From positions 18,692 through 66,800 of the forward strand of contig JAKAIZ010000001.1 of the NCBI GenBank assembly GCA_021814065.1: a stretch of 48,109 nt of DNA. Reading direction: 5' to 3'. A program made the position numbers and the translations under genes. Below are positions 1 to 8,363 of the stretch, piece after piece (position 1 is the stretch's first letter; each line of letters starts with the position of its first letter). This DNA is from Nitrospirota bacterium (GTDB lineage: Bacteria; Nitrospirota; Thermodesulfovibrionia; Thermodesulfovibrionales; UBA6898). A model generated the notes under the pieces. That model searched no databases and was not told where the DNA came from. It worked only from the letters and a program-made list of their open reading frames with translations.

Positions 1-594
1 CCGGCGAAGGATACCCGTCGGCCACATCGACCACACCGTTGGCATGGTTGCTCGTCGGGGCCGTCGTGTTGTTCGTCGCGGTTGCATGGCACTGACCGCA
101 ATCGGTCACTGCGTGAGAGGCATGGCTGCCGGTCGCGGGACCGGTTACGGTCAACGTGTTAGGAGCGGTATGGCAAGCAGCGCAGCCCGCAGCGGTGCCC
201 CAGACCGGGGTCGTAATCGTGCCTGTGCCGTACACATTGGAATGGCAGGAAGCCGTCGAGCACGTTCCGGTGTAAGACCCGGAGGTATGCTTGGTAACCG
301 GCGAAGGATACCCGTCGGCCACATCGACCACACCGTTGGCATGGTTGCTCGTCGGGGCCGTCGTGTTGTTCGTCGCGGTTGCATGGCACTGACCGCAATC
401 GGTCACTGCGTGAGAGGCATGGCTACCGGTCGCGGGACCGGTTGCGGTCAACGTGTTAGGAGCGGTATGGCAAGCGACGCAGCCCGCAGCGGTGCCCCAG
501 ACCGGTGTCGTCGTATATCCCGTACCGTAAACGTTTGCGTGGCAGCTTGCCGTCGAGCAGTTCCCGTAGCCGTTGCCAGGCGCACCAGCCGCCG
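1..594. repeat. 297-bp in-frame tandem duplication inside the giant cytochrome
   Basis: The sequence starting CCGGCGAAGGATACCCGTCG at 1 recurs at 298. The first ~200 bases of the two copies are almost identical and then drift apart. A period of 297 bp equals 99 codons, so each extra copy adds three heme sites without shifting frame. A third, clearly diverged copy follows above 595. Near-identity at DNA level points to recent duplication or gene conversion, and the array may continue past the left edge. Confidence 0.85.
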
Positions 595-2398
595 AGTAGG
601 TCAAGCCCGCTGCTACGTCTATCAATCCGTTTACGTGATTGGTAGAGCTGTAGGCCGTGCCGGTGCCCGCCCCCGTGTGGCAGCTTTCGCATATCACGGT
701 AGAGGCAAGGTGGTTGGTATGGCTTCCGGTAGCGATCTCGCCCAACGGGGCGCCGGTCGTAGTGGCGTGGCAGTTGCCGCAGACTACCGTCCCGCCCCAT
801 GTCGCGATCTGGTACACAGGCCCGGTGTTGCCGCCGTCCGCTGCCTGGCCTGAGCTATGGCAGTAAAGATTCGAGCAGGATTGATACGTGACGCTGGGGG
901 CCGCATTCGTTGTCGACCCGCTCGCGGCGTTATTGTATTTCCCGCCGTTCGTCCGGCTGTCGGCGGTACTGAAAGCCCAATCGACGGTGCCGTTTACGTG
1001 CTGTCCGGCCACCGTGTTGTGGCAAAGTATACAGCTGAAGGAATATCCTGCGGCGCTGCCGGTATGCTTGACGTGGCTGCCGAGCTGAGGCGGGTTGGCA
1101 GCATCCGCGCCGTGGCAGGTGCCGCATGCGCCGGTGCTTGCAACATTCCATGTGGGAGTGGTATTAGAGCCGCCGTTGGTCTGCATCGTAGCGCCGTGGC
1201 AGTACACGTTACTGCACTGTCCTGCTATGCCGCCGCCAGCGCCGTTTACGCCGCCCAGCACATAGCCGTTACTGTATGGAGCCATCTGGGTGTAGTTGGC
1301 GGTCGAAAAGCTCGTTGTGCCGAGGTTGAAGCCGATCTCGATTGTCTTATCTTCTACGACATTGCTGAGCATGCCGCCCTGGTGGCAATTGGCGCAAGTC
1401 AGGCCCTTGCTTACATGCGTGCTATGGGCGCCGGGGTTGGTACTGCCCGTCTGCTTCAACGGGTCGTTGCCGTTCGCCGAGCCATAGGCCATCGTTGCCG
1501 CCGAATTCGGCGGATAGCCGTGACAACCATCGCAACCCGAGCCTTTGAAGCCCTCGGCGTGAGTGTGGCACGTGGCGCAATCCTTTCCCGTGTTATGGGC
1601 AATGTCGCCGGAGCCCGTACTGTTATAATGAGAAGTCTGCGTGTGGCAGACATAACAGACACTGGTGCTCAGATTGGCCGAGTCTACAAGCCCGTTCGTG
1701 CCGACCGGCCTGAACAGTTTCACCGTGTTGCCGACCGTCACGTTGCCGGGATTGATGTAGCTTATCACCTCATTAATGTTCTTACCGTAAACAATCGCAT
1801 AGCCGCCAGTGTCCACAAATGCAGTATTGACCTGGCCCTTGACCGTCACAACGTTGGTATTAGTCGTCGTATCGGATTCGATCCTGTAAAAATAAGGATA
1901 ATTCCTATCGGGCATAAAATAATAGCCGAAATAGTTGGTAGTTGTCGGTAGGCTAGCGCTTAGGTTGATAGTCGAAGGCCCCCCCGTGGGAGCCGCTATA
2001 CTAACCGGTGGAGGCCCGAAATATGCATAACTTGCGGAGCCATACGCCCTCGTCTGCCTCTGCTGATGCGGGTTGTGACAGGTCACGCACTCCGTGGTCC
2101 AGCCGCTCCCGGGCCACTTTGTGCTACCTGTTGATGTCGTAGAGTGCGTCATGGCGACCGGGGCGCTGCCGCCGACATGGCAGACCCAGCATCTCCTGTT
2201 ATTGATTGTGTCGTCGGCAGCTGACGGAGAATAGGAGATCGACGTCCACGGAGCGGTTGTTGCGCTATTTATCCAGTGGCAGTTTCCGCACGTCTTGTCG
2301 TAACCCGGAACATTCGTGTGCGGAGCATCGTTCGCCCCTCCCAGAGCTGGGATCAGCAATGCGGCGATTGCAATTATAATGCTTAGTCTTCTTGCCAT
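1..2398 (-). CDS. Giant secreted multiheme c-type cytochrome (CxxCH / CX4CH repeats), 3' end off the left edge
   Basis: The frame is open from an ATG at 2398 to the window edge (about 799 codons, no stop); I checked five heme sites spread along it and all are in this one frame. The first ~24 residues are a signal peptide (MARRLSIIIAIAALLIPALG). I count 15 CxxCH sites (e.g. CGNCH, CWVCH, CVTCH, CYVCH, CATCH, CDGCH, CANCH, CILCH, CESCH) and four CX4CH sites (CSNVYCH, CSNLYCH, CSTASCH twice). This mix is typical of the Geobacter-type CxxxxCH/CxxCH family of secreted or outer-surface cytochromes. From about residue 600 the protein consists of ~99-residue repeats, each with one CX4CH and two CxxCH; the last two copies are nearly identical in DNA. 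A G-rich SD (GGGGGGAT) precedes the ATG, which lies 13 nt after the upstream gene. Probable role: extracellular electron transfer. The C-terminus is unseen, so total heme number and any anchor are unknown. Confidence 0.9.
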   Translation of the reverse strand, partial: MARRLSIIIAIAALLIPALGGANDAPHTNVPGYDKTCGNCHWINSATTAPWTSISYSPSAADDTINNRRCWVCHVGGSAPVAMTHSTTSTGSTKWPGSGWTTECVTCHNPHQQRQTRAYGSASYAYFGPPPVSIAAPTGGPSTINLSASLPTTTNYFGYYFMPDRNYPYFYRIESDTTTNTNVVTVKGQVNTAFVDTGGYAIVYGKNINEVISYINPGNVTVGNTVKLFRPVGTNGLVDSANLSTSVCYVCHTQTSHYNSTGSGDIAHNTGKDCATCHTHAEGFKGSGCDGCHGYPPNSAATMAYGSANGNDPLKQTGSTNPGAHSTHVSKGLTCANCHQGGMLSNVVEDKTIEIGFNLGTTSFSTANYTQMAPYSNGYVLGGVNGAGGGIAGQCSNVYCHGATMQTNGGSNTTPTWNVASTGACGTCHGADAANPPQLGSHVKHTGSAAGYSFSCILCHNTVAGQHVNGTVDWAFSTADSRTNGGKYNNAASGSTTNAAPSVTYQSCSNLYCHSSGQAADGGNTGPVYQIATWGGTVVCGNCHATTTGAPLGEIATGSHTNHLASTVICESCHTGAGTGTAYSSTNHVNGLIDVAAGLTYSAAGAPGNGYGNCSTASCHANVYGTGYTTTPVWGTAAGCVACHTAPNTLTATGPATGSHASHAVTDCGQCHATATNNTTAPTSNHANGVVDVADGYPSPVTKHTSGSYTGTCSTASCHSNVYGTGTITTPVWGTAAGCAACHTAPNTLTVTGPATGSHASHAVTDCGQCHATATNNTTAPTSNHANGVVDVADGYPSP

Positions 2399-2411
2399 TT
2401 GTACATCCCCC

Positions 2412-5126
2412 CTAATAGCCTAAATTGCCTACGGACACTCTTACGCCGTAACTTCTTGTCTGCAGTTGCATTGTCTTTATCAGCGTCCCTTTGGGGTCGA
2501 GTATCCAGAATTTATTGTCTCTGTCAGACGCAGCCCCGCCGAGTATGATTTCGGCTGAGCCGTCGAAATTGATGTCGCCCGCTGCAAGGGAGCCAACGGC
2601 CATCGTCGGCCGGAAGCTGCCGATCAGATTTCCGCTGCCGCTGAATTCCCGCACTTCCGTGCCCCTTCGGCCCCTGCAAAGCACGATAATGTCTGAGACG
2701 CCGTCTGCGTCCACATCAGCCGCAGCCAGGCCGGTGGCAGCAGGCGTGCTGCATGCCTTGAAGCGGCCGGTCATATCGGCCGTCCAGTGGCCGCTCCCTG
2801 CCGCCGTATTCACCTTGTAAATCTTCACTTCCGGAACAACGTCGCTGTCGGCCTGGAGCGCAATCAGTTCGGGTGCGCCGTCTCCGTCCACATCAGCTGC
2901 CGCGACGTTCACGCCCTGACCCAGGTCCTTGAACGGCTCTATATAGACGCCCGTATCGGCAACCGCGGACGCCGAGTACGAAAACACCCTGACCACGCTT
3001 GAGTCGGTCGCGTCGCCGGTAATGATATCGTCGTGGCCGTCGGCGTCGAAGTCGGCTGCGGCAAGGTTAACACCCCTCGCCCTGCTGTATGCGGAAAACT
3101 CAAGGCCCGGGATTGCAGCGCCGCCGCGGGTGAAGCCCTTAACAACCGAGGGAGCGCCGCCCACGATGATGTCGGCAGCCTTGTCGCCGTCGACATCGCC
3201 AACGGCGGTGCTCACTCCATACGCATACGGCATCGACGGCGTGAATGAAAAAGCACGGCTGACCGCGCCGCTTGCAGGGTCCATGCTGAAGATCTCCACT
3301 TCGTTCGACTCGCTCTTGTGCGACCCATGGCTTGCGACTATATTCAAGTTCTTTCTCAGATCGGCATAGTCACCGACAAATGCAGCGCTCTGTCCGACGT
3401 CTATCGTCTTGGTCTCGGAGGCGGGCGTCTTGAAGCCCGCTATATTCTCGTAGGTGACCGTGTAGGAACCGGGGGCAACGTCCGCCTGCGTGAAATTCAA
3501 ACCGGAATCGCTGACCGCGAATCCGGCCGGACCGCTGATCGTAAATTTGGCGTCCGCATTGTTCGTCGTCACGGTGATGTTGCTTGCCGCGATTACTTCG
3601 AGTGTTACGGGCACTGTCACCGGGCTGCCGTCAGCGCCGCCAAGAGTCACTGTGATGCTGCCGTTATATGAGCCTGCAGCTACAGCATCGGCGATCCTGA
3701 CCGCGGCGGCTGGAAGCGTGCTGGGGCCCTCGACCGGATTCACGCTGAGCCATCCGGCGTCGGGCGAGACGGACGCGCTCCACTTAAGCGTACCTCCGCT
3801 CACGTCATTGCCGATCGTAATGGTAATCGGAATCGGTGCAGTCGTTTCGCTCGACTTCCTCGAAATATTGATCGTCGCCGGGCTCACTGTCAGCGTGGCC
3901 GCCGGCGCGACCGTTACATTTACGGCGACGAGCTTTTCCCCGCCGGGCGTAGTGATGGTAATCGTACCCGCGGAGGGCGGTACTGCGCCAAATCCCGCAG
4001 TGCTCACTGCCACCGTAACGTCCTGGCCCGAATTCGCAGCAACCGTGCCGGTACTCTGGGAAATGGAAAGCCACGAAGCGCTCGCGGCATCGACAGTTGC
4101 ATTCCAGGTGAGCGGGGCGGTCCCGCTATTGGAGATGGTCAGTGTTTTCGACGGATCAGCCATGCCCTTCTGCCATGTAAAGTCGATAGGGTTAGGGGCG
4201 GCATCCAAGACGGTGTAAGCGCCGACTGCGTAAGCAGTTACGAAGTTGCCGGCAAGAGAAGCAAGATATAGCCTGTCATTGTTATAAGTAATGTTGGCCA
4301 TGTTATAGAGGGGATTTGCGGCATCGTAGATGGTTTTCAGAAAAACCCCGTTAGCGTCAAAGACCGCTATGATCGGCTGCAAGTTGTCGGAAATATAGAT
4401 CCTGCCGTCCTTATCGACCGCTATGCCGGAAGCAGAGCCTATCTTCCCTTCGGCCCCGTAGCCATAACTGGAAAAACTTCTGAGGGGAGCGCCGGCCAGG
4501 TCAAACGCCTGCACCCTCCATACTGGCGTATTTGCATAAGCACCCTCGGTCGCTGTTCCGCCCCTGTCGAGCACATAGAATTCGCCTTTTTGTTCGCTGA
4601 TAGCGATCGCCGAGGGATCGCGGAATATCGAGTATCCGCCGAACTCCATTACAACGTTCATCGCAGCGTCGAATTTCTTGACCTTGTAACCGTCAACCAG
4701 ATACATCTCTCCGGTGGAGAGAAAAGCCATGGCAGCCGGGCGCACCGCGTCCAACGTTCTTACGGACGCACCGGCAGAGTTGAATATGTCGATATAATAA
4801 TGACCGTTTTGCGCGTTTTCGCCGACATAGAGGAGGTTGCCGGGGGAGACTGCAATCGCAGTGGGGGTATATTTGAGGCTGATCGTCGTCTTTAATTCGC
4901 CCTTGTAATTGTATACCCGCACTTTATTATATAGTATGTCGGCAACATAAATGTTCCCTGCGGCGTCACTGGCGACCCTTGCTGAAAAGGTCTGCTTATT
5001 AATGGTAAGAAGCCTTGTTACATCGGGAGCTACAGCCCCCAGCAGAAGCTGCGGAGAGAGAAACATGACCGTCAGGACCAGCAGCAAGGATAGCTCAGTT
5101 TTCTTCCCCCTCAAAGTAGTAGCCAT
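2412..5126 (-). CDS. Secreted NHL-propeller / BACON / PEGA-like / FG-GAP surface protein
   Basis: The product is 904 aa. I chose the ATG at 5126 because AGGAGGAG lies 7 nt upstream and a signal peptide follows directly (MATTLRGKKTELS then a hydrophobic stretch); an in-frame ATG 39 nt earlier has neither. Domains in order: NHL-type beta-propeller blades (~35-315, e.g. SPGNLLYVGENA, DKDGRIYISDN); two Ig-like BACON-type domains (~315-500, with WLSISQSTGTV); a PEGA-like segment (~505-580, APGSYTVTYENIAGFKTP); then five FG-GAP/VCBS repeats (~590-900) with calcium-binding DxDxDG-type loops (DVDGDKAADII, DFDADGHDDII, DVDGDGAPELI, DVDADGVSDII). There are no heme sites. The protein is likely exported to the cell surface. 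It sits between a tetraheme cytochrome gene (44 nt upstream) and the giant cytochrome gene (13 nt downstream), probably in one transcript, suggesting a scaffold or adhesin working with them. The function is inferred from domains and context. Confidence 0.88.
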   Translation of the reverse strand: MATTLRGKKTELSLLLVLTVMFLSPQLLLGAVAPDVTRLLTINKQTFSARVASDAAGNIYVADILYNKVRVYNYKGELKTTISLKYTPTAIAVSPGNLLYVGENAQNGHYYIDIFNSAGASVRTLDAVRPAAMAFLSTGEMYLVDGYKVKKFDAAMNVVMEFGGYSIFRDPSAIAISEQKGEFYVLDRGGTATEGAYANTPVWRVQAFDLAGAPLRSFSSYGYGAEGKIGSASGIAVDKDGRIYISDNLQPIIAVFDANGVFLKTIYDAANPLYNMANITYNNDRLYLASLAGNFVTAYAVGAYTVLDAAPNPIDFTWQKGMADPSKTLTISNSGTAPLTWNATVDAASASWLSISQSTGTVAANSGQDVTVAVSTAGFGAVPPSAGTITITTPGGEKLVAVNVTVAPAATLTVSPATINISRKSSETTAPIPITITIGNDVSGGTLKWSASVSPDAGWLSVNPVEGPSTLPAAAVRIADAVAAGSYNGSITVTLGGADGSPVTVPVTLEVIAASNITVTTNNADAKFTISGPAGFAVSDSGLNFTQADVAPGSYTVTYENIAGFKTPASETKTIDVGQSAAFVGDYADLRKNLNIVASHGSHKSESNEVEIFSMDPASGAVSRAFSFTPSMPYAYGVSTAVGDVDGDKAADIIVGGAPSVVKGFTRGGAAIPGLEFSAYSRARGVNLAAADFDADGHDDIITGDATDSSVVRVFSYSASAVADTGVYIEPFKDLGQGVNVAAADVDGDGAPELIALQADSDVVPEVKIYKVNTAAGSGHWTADMTGRFKACSTPAATGLAAADVDADGVSDIIVLCRGRRGTEVREFSGSGNLIGSFRPTMAVGSLAAGDINFDGSAEIILGGAASDRDNKFWILDPKGTLIKTMQLQTRSYGVRVSVGNLGY

Positions 5127-5170
5127 TTTCGATCTCCTCCTATCTTCTTTTAAGCAAATCATCATATTCT

Positions 5171-5962
5171 TTATTTATTGTGGCAGGCAAGACACAACAA
5201 GCTGTTCTTATTATCAATAACCAGAAAATTGTTTTTCGTCGTAAGGTCGTTCGTGATATGCGGGTCGTGGCAGGTGTTGCATTCCATCCTGTGCTGGGTA
5301 ATGGCCATCCTGTCCAGCAGCGCCGTGTTAGTGATAATATTCAGTCCGTTCTGATTCGCCTGCTGGGCAGCGTCATAGTCGAAGCCTATCGGGTGATCGT
5401 TCTGGAGATTGCCTCCGGTGGTGCCGCAGTCGTCCCCGTTGCAGCTCGCATCGCCTATATTCAGGGCTGCCCATGAGGGGTCTCCTGTGGCGTCGCCGAA
5501 CTGGTCGGCTAACGGACCGATGACAGCCGGGATTGGAGTGTTATTCGGATAGTTCAGGAGCACGTTCATCGCGCCGACGCCGTCGTGACAGCTCAGACAG
5601 AGGAGAGACAGCGGACCGGGCTGGCCGCCGGCAAAGGTGCTGCTGGAATAGGGCGTAAAACTCGACGCGAGCGGCACCCTCCTGTTCCAGAGATAGCTGC
5701 CGCCAAGACTGCCCGCCGTGCCTGTCCCGGTGATCGGATTGCCTGAGTATGTCTGGTTGCTGTTGGCGTGGTGTGGCGTATGACAAAAGACGCATACGTC
5801 AGACTTGACACTATATGAGGCGAACCCGCCGATGCCACTGTTATTGGTCAGGTCGTGGTACCCGCCCCGAACGATGGATGCGGCATTTCGCACACTAACT
5901 GCGAAAAAAAACGCTGTCATTATGAGGACGATTAACCCTAAAATTATATATTTCTTGAACAC
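5171..5962 (-). CDS. Tetraheme c-type cytochrome, OmcE-like (candidate nanowire subunit), copy 1
   Basis: The product is 263 aa with a GTG start preceded by AGGAGGG 5 nt upstream. An N-terminal hydrophobic segment (MFKKYIILGLIVLIMTAFFF) serves as signal peptide or anchor. There are four CxxCH sites: CVFCHTPHH, CLSCHDG, CNTCHDPH and C-terminal CLACHNK. Four further conserved histidines sit in YHDL, TPHH, DHPIG and DPH, enough for bis-His ligation of all four hemes. The same plan recurs in the genes at 7530 and 18160. It matches, from memory, the OmcE tetraheme family of Geobacter whose members polymerise into extracellular filaments. A sigma-54 promoter lies ~60 nt upstream (6021-6036), and the gene heads a unit with the NHL/FG-GAP and giant cytochrome genes. 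The tetraheme call is secure; polymerisation is inference. An extra CNGDDCG pair at mid-protein could form a disulfide. Confidence 0.9.
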   Translation of the reverse strand: MFKKYIILGLIVLIMTAFFFAVSVRNAASIVRGGYHDLTNNSGIGGFASYSVKSDVCVFCHTPHHANSNQTYSGNPITGTGTAGSLGGSYLWNRRVPLASSFTPYSSSTFAGGQPGPLSLLCLSCHDGVGAMNVLLNYPNNTPIPAVIGPLADQFGDATGDPSWAALNIGDASCNGDDCGTTGGNLQNDHPIGFDYDAAQQANQNGLNIITNTALLDRMAITQHRMECNTCHDPHITNDLTTKNNFLVIDNKNSLLCLACHNK

Positions 5963-6020
5963 TTATCCCTCCTGTCCGGCATTATGTTCTTTGTTACATT
6001 TCATAGGTCATCTTAAAGAT

Positions 6021-6036
6021 TGCAATACCTGTGCCA
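6021..6036 (-). promoter_or_regulatory. Sigma-54 (RpoN) promoter for the tetraheme gene at 5171-5962
   Basis: On the minus strand the sequence reads TGGCACAGGTATTGCA. This matches the -24/-12 consensus TGGCAC-N5-TTGC exactly, with correct GG-to-GC spacing. The predicted start of transcription is near 6010, leaving a ~48-nt leader to the GTG at 5962. It differs from the element at 18899-18914 at only two of 16 positions, and that element lies before a homologous gene. Confidence 0.8.
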
Positions 6037-6308
6037 TTATTTGGGCTTCAGAATAACGACAGATCGCCCGCGGCGATTTTCGCAAGTTTACACGGATCCT
6101 CGCAAAAAATGATAGAGAAAATTTTGGTCCTTCGTAATAGAACTGAGACTGATAGATGGACAGTAGAGCCTGGATTCCCGCTCTACGAGTCGGAGACCTT
6201 CGCCGGAATTACGGAAAAACAGGCATTCCTAAGGTCATCCTCCGACTTGATCGGGGCACCCGAGTGCTGCCGGCAAAAAAAAGAAAAAAGAGAAGTTTCC
6301 CGATGGAG

Positions 6309-6332
6309 AAAAAGTCGAATCACGACCTTTTT
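6309..6332 (-). terminator. Probable Rho-independent terminator of the operon ending at 6401
   Basis: On the minus strand an AAAAAGGTCG / CGACTTTTT stem (one unpaired base, five-base loop TGATT) ends in a T-run, 69 nt after the stop codon of the seven-heme cytochrome gene. The A-tract/T-tract symmetry means it could also work on the other strand. It separates that operon from the sigma-54 unit beginning at 6036. Confidence 0.5.
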
Positions 6333-6400
6333 AAGGTGAAGGCGCGGAGAGGAGGCTGTCTTTTTACACAATATGAATTAGCGGGTTTCCGGGCCTTGCA

Positions 6401-7480
6401 TCAGGGCCAAATTTTAGACGAATAAAAGGCGTTGTCGTGCAGGACGTCCTTTCCGCCGATATGGCAACTAAGTAAGCAGACCGGTTTGCCGTCTACGCCG
6501 GGAACATATGTCGCCATTGGGCTTGAGGCCACAAAGGTCCTGTCAAAATCAATAAGATTGGGATCTCTCACCACGCCGTGGGGATTATGGCAGGCAGAAC
6601 AGGGTGTATGCAGATAAACTATATGCTCCTTATGCCGCTGGAAGCTCTGATTACCAAGGATGCTCTGGCGATTGTGACATTTGTAGCAGAGGGCATAAGC
6701 GGCAGGCCCTTCCGCCGTCTCGGTCCTGGTGTATTGGTCCGTCAGCATATGTTCCAGATTGGAGCCATGGGGACCCTTCGGCCCTGCCGGGTCGTCGTTT
6801 CCGTGGCAGTCCGAACACACTATCCGGCTGCTCACATCAAGCTTTCCGGTCAGGCTCGGCACTCGAATGTTCTTGCCGGCCGCCTCCACAGGGTGGAAAG
6901 ACGAATTAGTCGGTTCGAATTCGAGACTCACGTCTTTTGAGCCCGCCGGCAGGTTCATGCTGTCGGCGTGGCACTTATAACAGACCTCATACTCCTCGAC
7001 CGCCTCTTTTTCTACCTTTCTTCCTCTTTTGTGGCCGAACACCCCCTTCATTGGACTGCCGGATTCGGTCATATGAACGCTGTGGCAGTCCTCGCAGGCT
7101 ACGTGCCTCGGCATACCGGGGCTCCTCTCCGGAAGCGTTTCACCCTGGACATGATACATAGAGGTCTCTGCCACCGGGTGGCGGTAGCGTTTTCCGAATA
7201 CAGAGGAGATATCAGACCTGGTAAAAATACCCCTGCCCTGTCCGGCCAATCCATGACAGGAAAAACAGATGTCCTGTACCGACGAATTGAGCATCGGGGT
7301 TCCCTTCTGCCCATGGCCCTTATGACAGCCGGCGCAGCCTGAAGGGTTTTTTGTCTTGTCAAGGTGAGAGGGCTGTACTGCCGCCATCGACAAAACCGCC
7401 AATATAAGTACAGCCGCCAGGCCCCCAATAGTAACGGCAAAGGCCCTTCCCACCCGTGTAATCTCAAGCTTCGTATGCAT
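6401..7480 (-). CDS. Seven-heme c-type cytochrome with N-terminal membrane segment
   Basis: The product is 359 aa. I prefer the ATG at 7480 because AGAGG lies 7 nt upstream and a hydrophobic segment (~14-34) follows. Earlier in-frame ATGs would add a charged leader and reach the previous gene. There are seven CxxCH sites: CAGCH, CFSCH, CEDCH, CYKCH, CSDCH, CYKCH, CSACH. A C-terminal CLLSCH has one extra residue (CX3CH), so an eighth heme is uncertain. Several sites are paired (CxxCH followed by KGH, SVH or NPH), as in doubled-CXXCH cytochromes. The long basic N-region before the hydrophobic stretch suggests either a signal anchor in the inner membrane or a cleaved signal peptide. It lies 49 nt after a tetraheme cytochrome gene at the end of the beta-barrel/PPIase/NHL operon. 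A likely role is periplasmic relay of electrons from the inner membrane to the outer-membrane parts (inference). Confidence 0.88.
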   Translation of the reverse strand: MHTKLEITRVGRAFAVTIGGLAAVLILAVLSMAAVQPSHLDKTKNPSGCAGCHKGHGQKGTPMLNSSVQDICFSCHGLAGQGRGIFTRSDISSVFGKRYRHPVAETSMYHVQGETLPERSPGMPRHVACEDCHSVHMTESGSPMKGVFGHKRGRKVEKEAVEEYEVCYKCHADSMNLPAGSKDVSLEFEPTNSSFHPVEAAGKNIRVPSLTGKLDVSSRIVCSDCHGNDDPAGPKGPHGSNLEHMLTDQYTRTETAEGPAAYALCYKCHNRQSILGNQSFQRHKEHIVYLHTPCSACHNPHGVVRDPNLIDFDRTFVASSPMATYVPGVDGKPVCLLSCHIGGKDVLHDNAFYSSKIWP

Positions 7481-7529
7481 GGTATATCCTCTCATGCGGT
7501 ATTTGACCTCTTTGTGATCAAAACTGTTC

Positions 7530-8321
7530 TCATGGGCATGCAACATGGCATTTCAAACAAAGCGTGTCAGAATAAATGCGGTTGCCCCACGGGTCCGTAG
7601 GGGAGTCGGGCACCCTCAGGAACATCCAGTTCGGGGAATGGGCATCGTGGCATGAGGAGCATTGAACGCCTGTCCCCGGGTGGTCGGCGGTGGCGCAGGT
7701 ATATCCGATGGGCGGGGTATACCGGTTCGCCGTGGCCTTGAGATAATCCGGGTCGATCACGGCCTGCAGCTTCCATGCAATAGGCAGTGTCGGGCATTCC
7801 GTCGTCTTGTTGCTTCTCAGACAATCGCTTATCTCGATCGAGATGGGATGATGGCCGTCCAGAATGGACCCGAAACTGGTCGGACCGATAAGTTTGCCTC
7901 CGGACAGGTTCGTGCCTGTCATCGAGATGGTCGTTGCGAGGCCGCCAACGTTCTGGACCGCGCCGATCGGCTGGTCACCGTCATGGCAGCTGAGACAGAG
8001 CAGCGAGTCGCCGTCGGGCATATTGCCGGCGGGAAGAGGCGACAACAGCGTCGAAGTATGGTAAAGGGTATAGCTCTTTACGGTAGACATCGAGTGGTTC
8101 CAGAGCGGCCCGTTAGTGAGCGCCCTGTGCGGGGTGTGGCAAAATACGCAGACCTGCGTCTCCGTCGTCGCGTGGATGTTCTGAATCGGCGAACCGGCCC
8201 CGGTCGCCGAAAAGTTATGTTTAGTCTTGCGGATGTCGCCGGAGCCGGCGGAAAACACCAGACCACCAAAAGAGAAGATCCCGATACATACCGCTACAGC
8301 CAACAACAAGCCTCTCTTCAT
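7530..8321 (-). CDS. Tetraheme c-type cytochrome, OmcE-like (candidate nanowire subunit), copy 2
   Basis: The product is 263 aa with a clean signal peptide (MKRGLLLAVAVCIGIFSFGG...FSA) and GGGAGGAA 6 nt before the ATG. Heme sites are CVFCHTPHR, CLSCHDG, CSSCHDAH and CLKCH near the C-terminus. Conserved extra histidines lie in TKHNF, TPHR, HHPIS and DAH, giving the same 4+4 plan as the genes at 5171 and 18160. The C-terminal tail (VACP) is longer than the simple CxxCHNK ends of its paralogues. It has no promoter of its own: it follows the NHL lipoprotein gene by 42 nt and shares that operon with the beta-barrel and PPIase. It may be the filament subunit dedicated to that barrel, or a periplasmic or barrel-embedded relay. 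Cysteine pairs between the HPI and third heme motifs (CLRSNKTTEC, CATADHPGTGVQC) could form disulfides. Confidence 0.9.
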   Translation of the reverse strand: MKRGLLLAVAVCIGIFSFGGLVFSAGSGDIRKTKHNFSATGAGSPIQNIHATTETQVCVFCHTPHRALTNGPLWNHSMSTVKSYTLYHTSTLLSPLPAGNMPDGDSLLCLSCHDGDQPIGAVQNVGGLATTISMTGTNLSGGKLIGPTSFGSILDGHHPISIEISDCLRSNKTTECPTLPIAWKLQAVIDPDYLKATANRYTPPIGYTCATADHPGTGVQCSSCHDAHSPNWMFLRVPDSPTDPWGNRIYSDTLCLKCHVACP

Positions 8322-8363
8322 GCAATTCCTCCCGGCGCCGCAACAATACGTCGCTTCCGCATG

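Larger units (their letters stand above)
5963..6400. other. 438-bp non-coding interval between two cytochrome units
   Basis: I see no credible gene. The interval holds the sigma-54 promoter (6021-6036) and the terminator (6309-6332). Between them, 6168-6275 contains a TGGATTCCCGCT...GGCATTCC stretch that resembles the degenerate intergenic palindromic repeats (TGGATTCCCGC-type) scattered through many environmental genomes. That last assignment is from memory and weak. Short ORFs here lack SD sequences and protein-like composition. Confidence 0.5.

Noticed and set aside
44-1951. Two long plus-strand open frames (269 and 364 codons) over the left end
   Set aside because: They are antisense shadows of the giant cytochrome gene; their Arg/Gly/Val-rich products reflect reversed heme and repeat codons and have no domain or ribosome site.
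5127-5165. Earlier start for the NHL/BACON/FG-GAP protein
   Set aside because: The 13 added residues (highly charged) have no ribosome site, while the ATG at 5126 has AGGAGGAG and begins the signal peptide.
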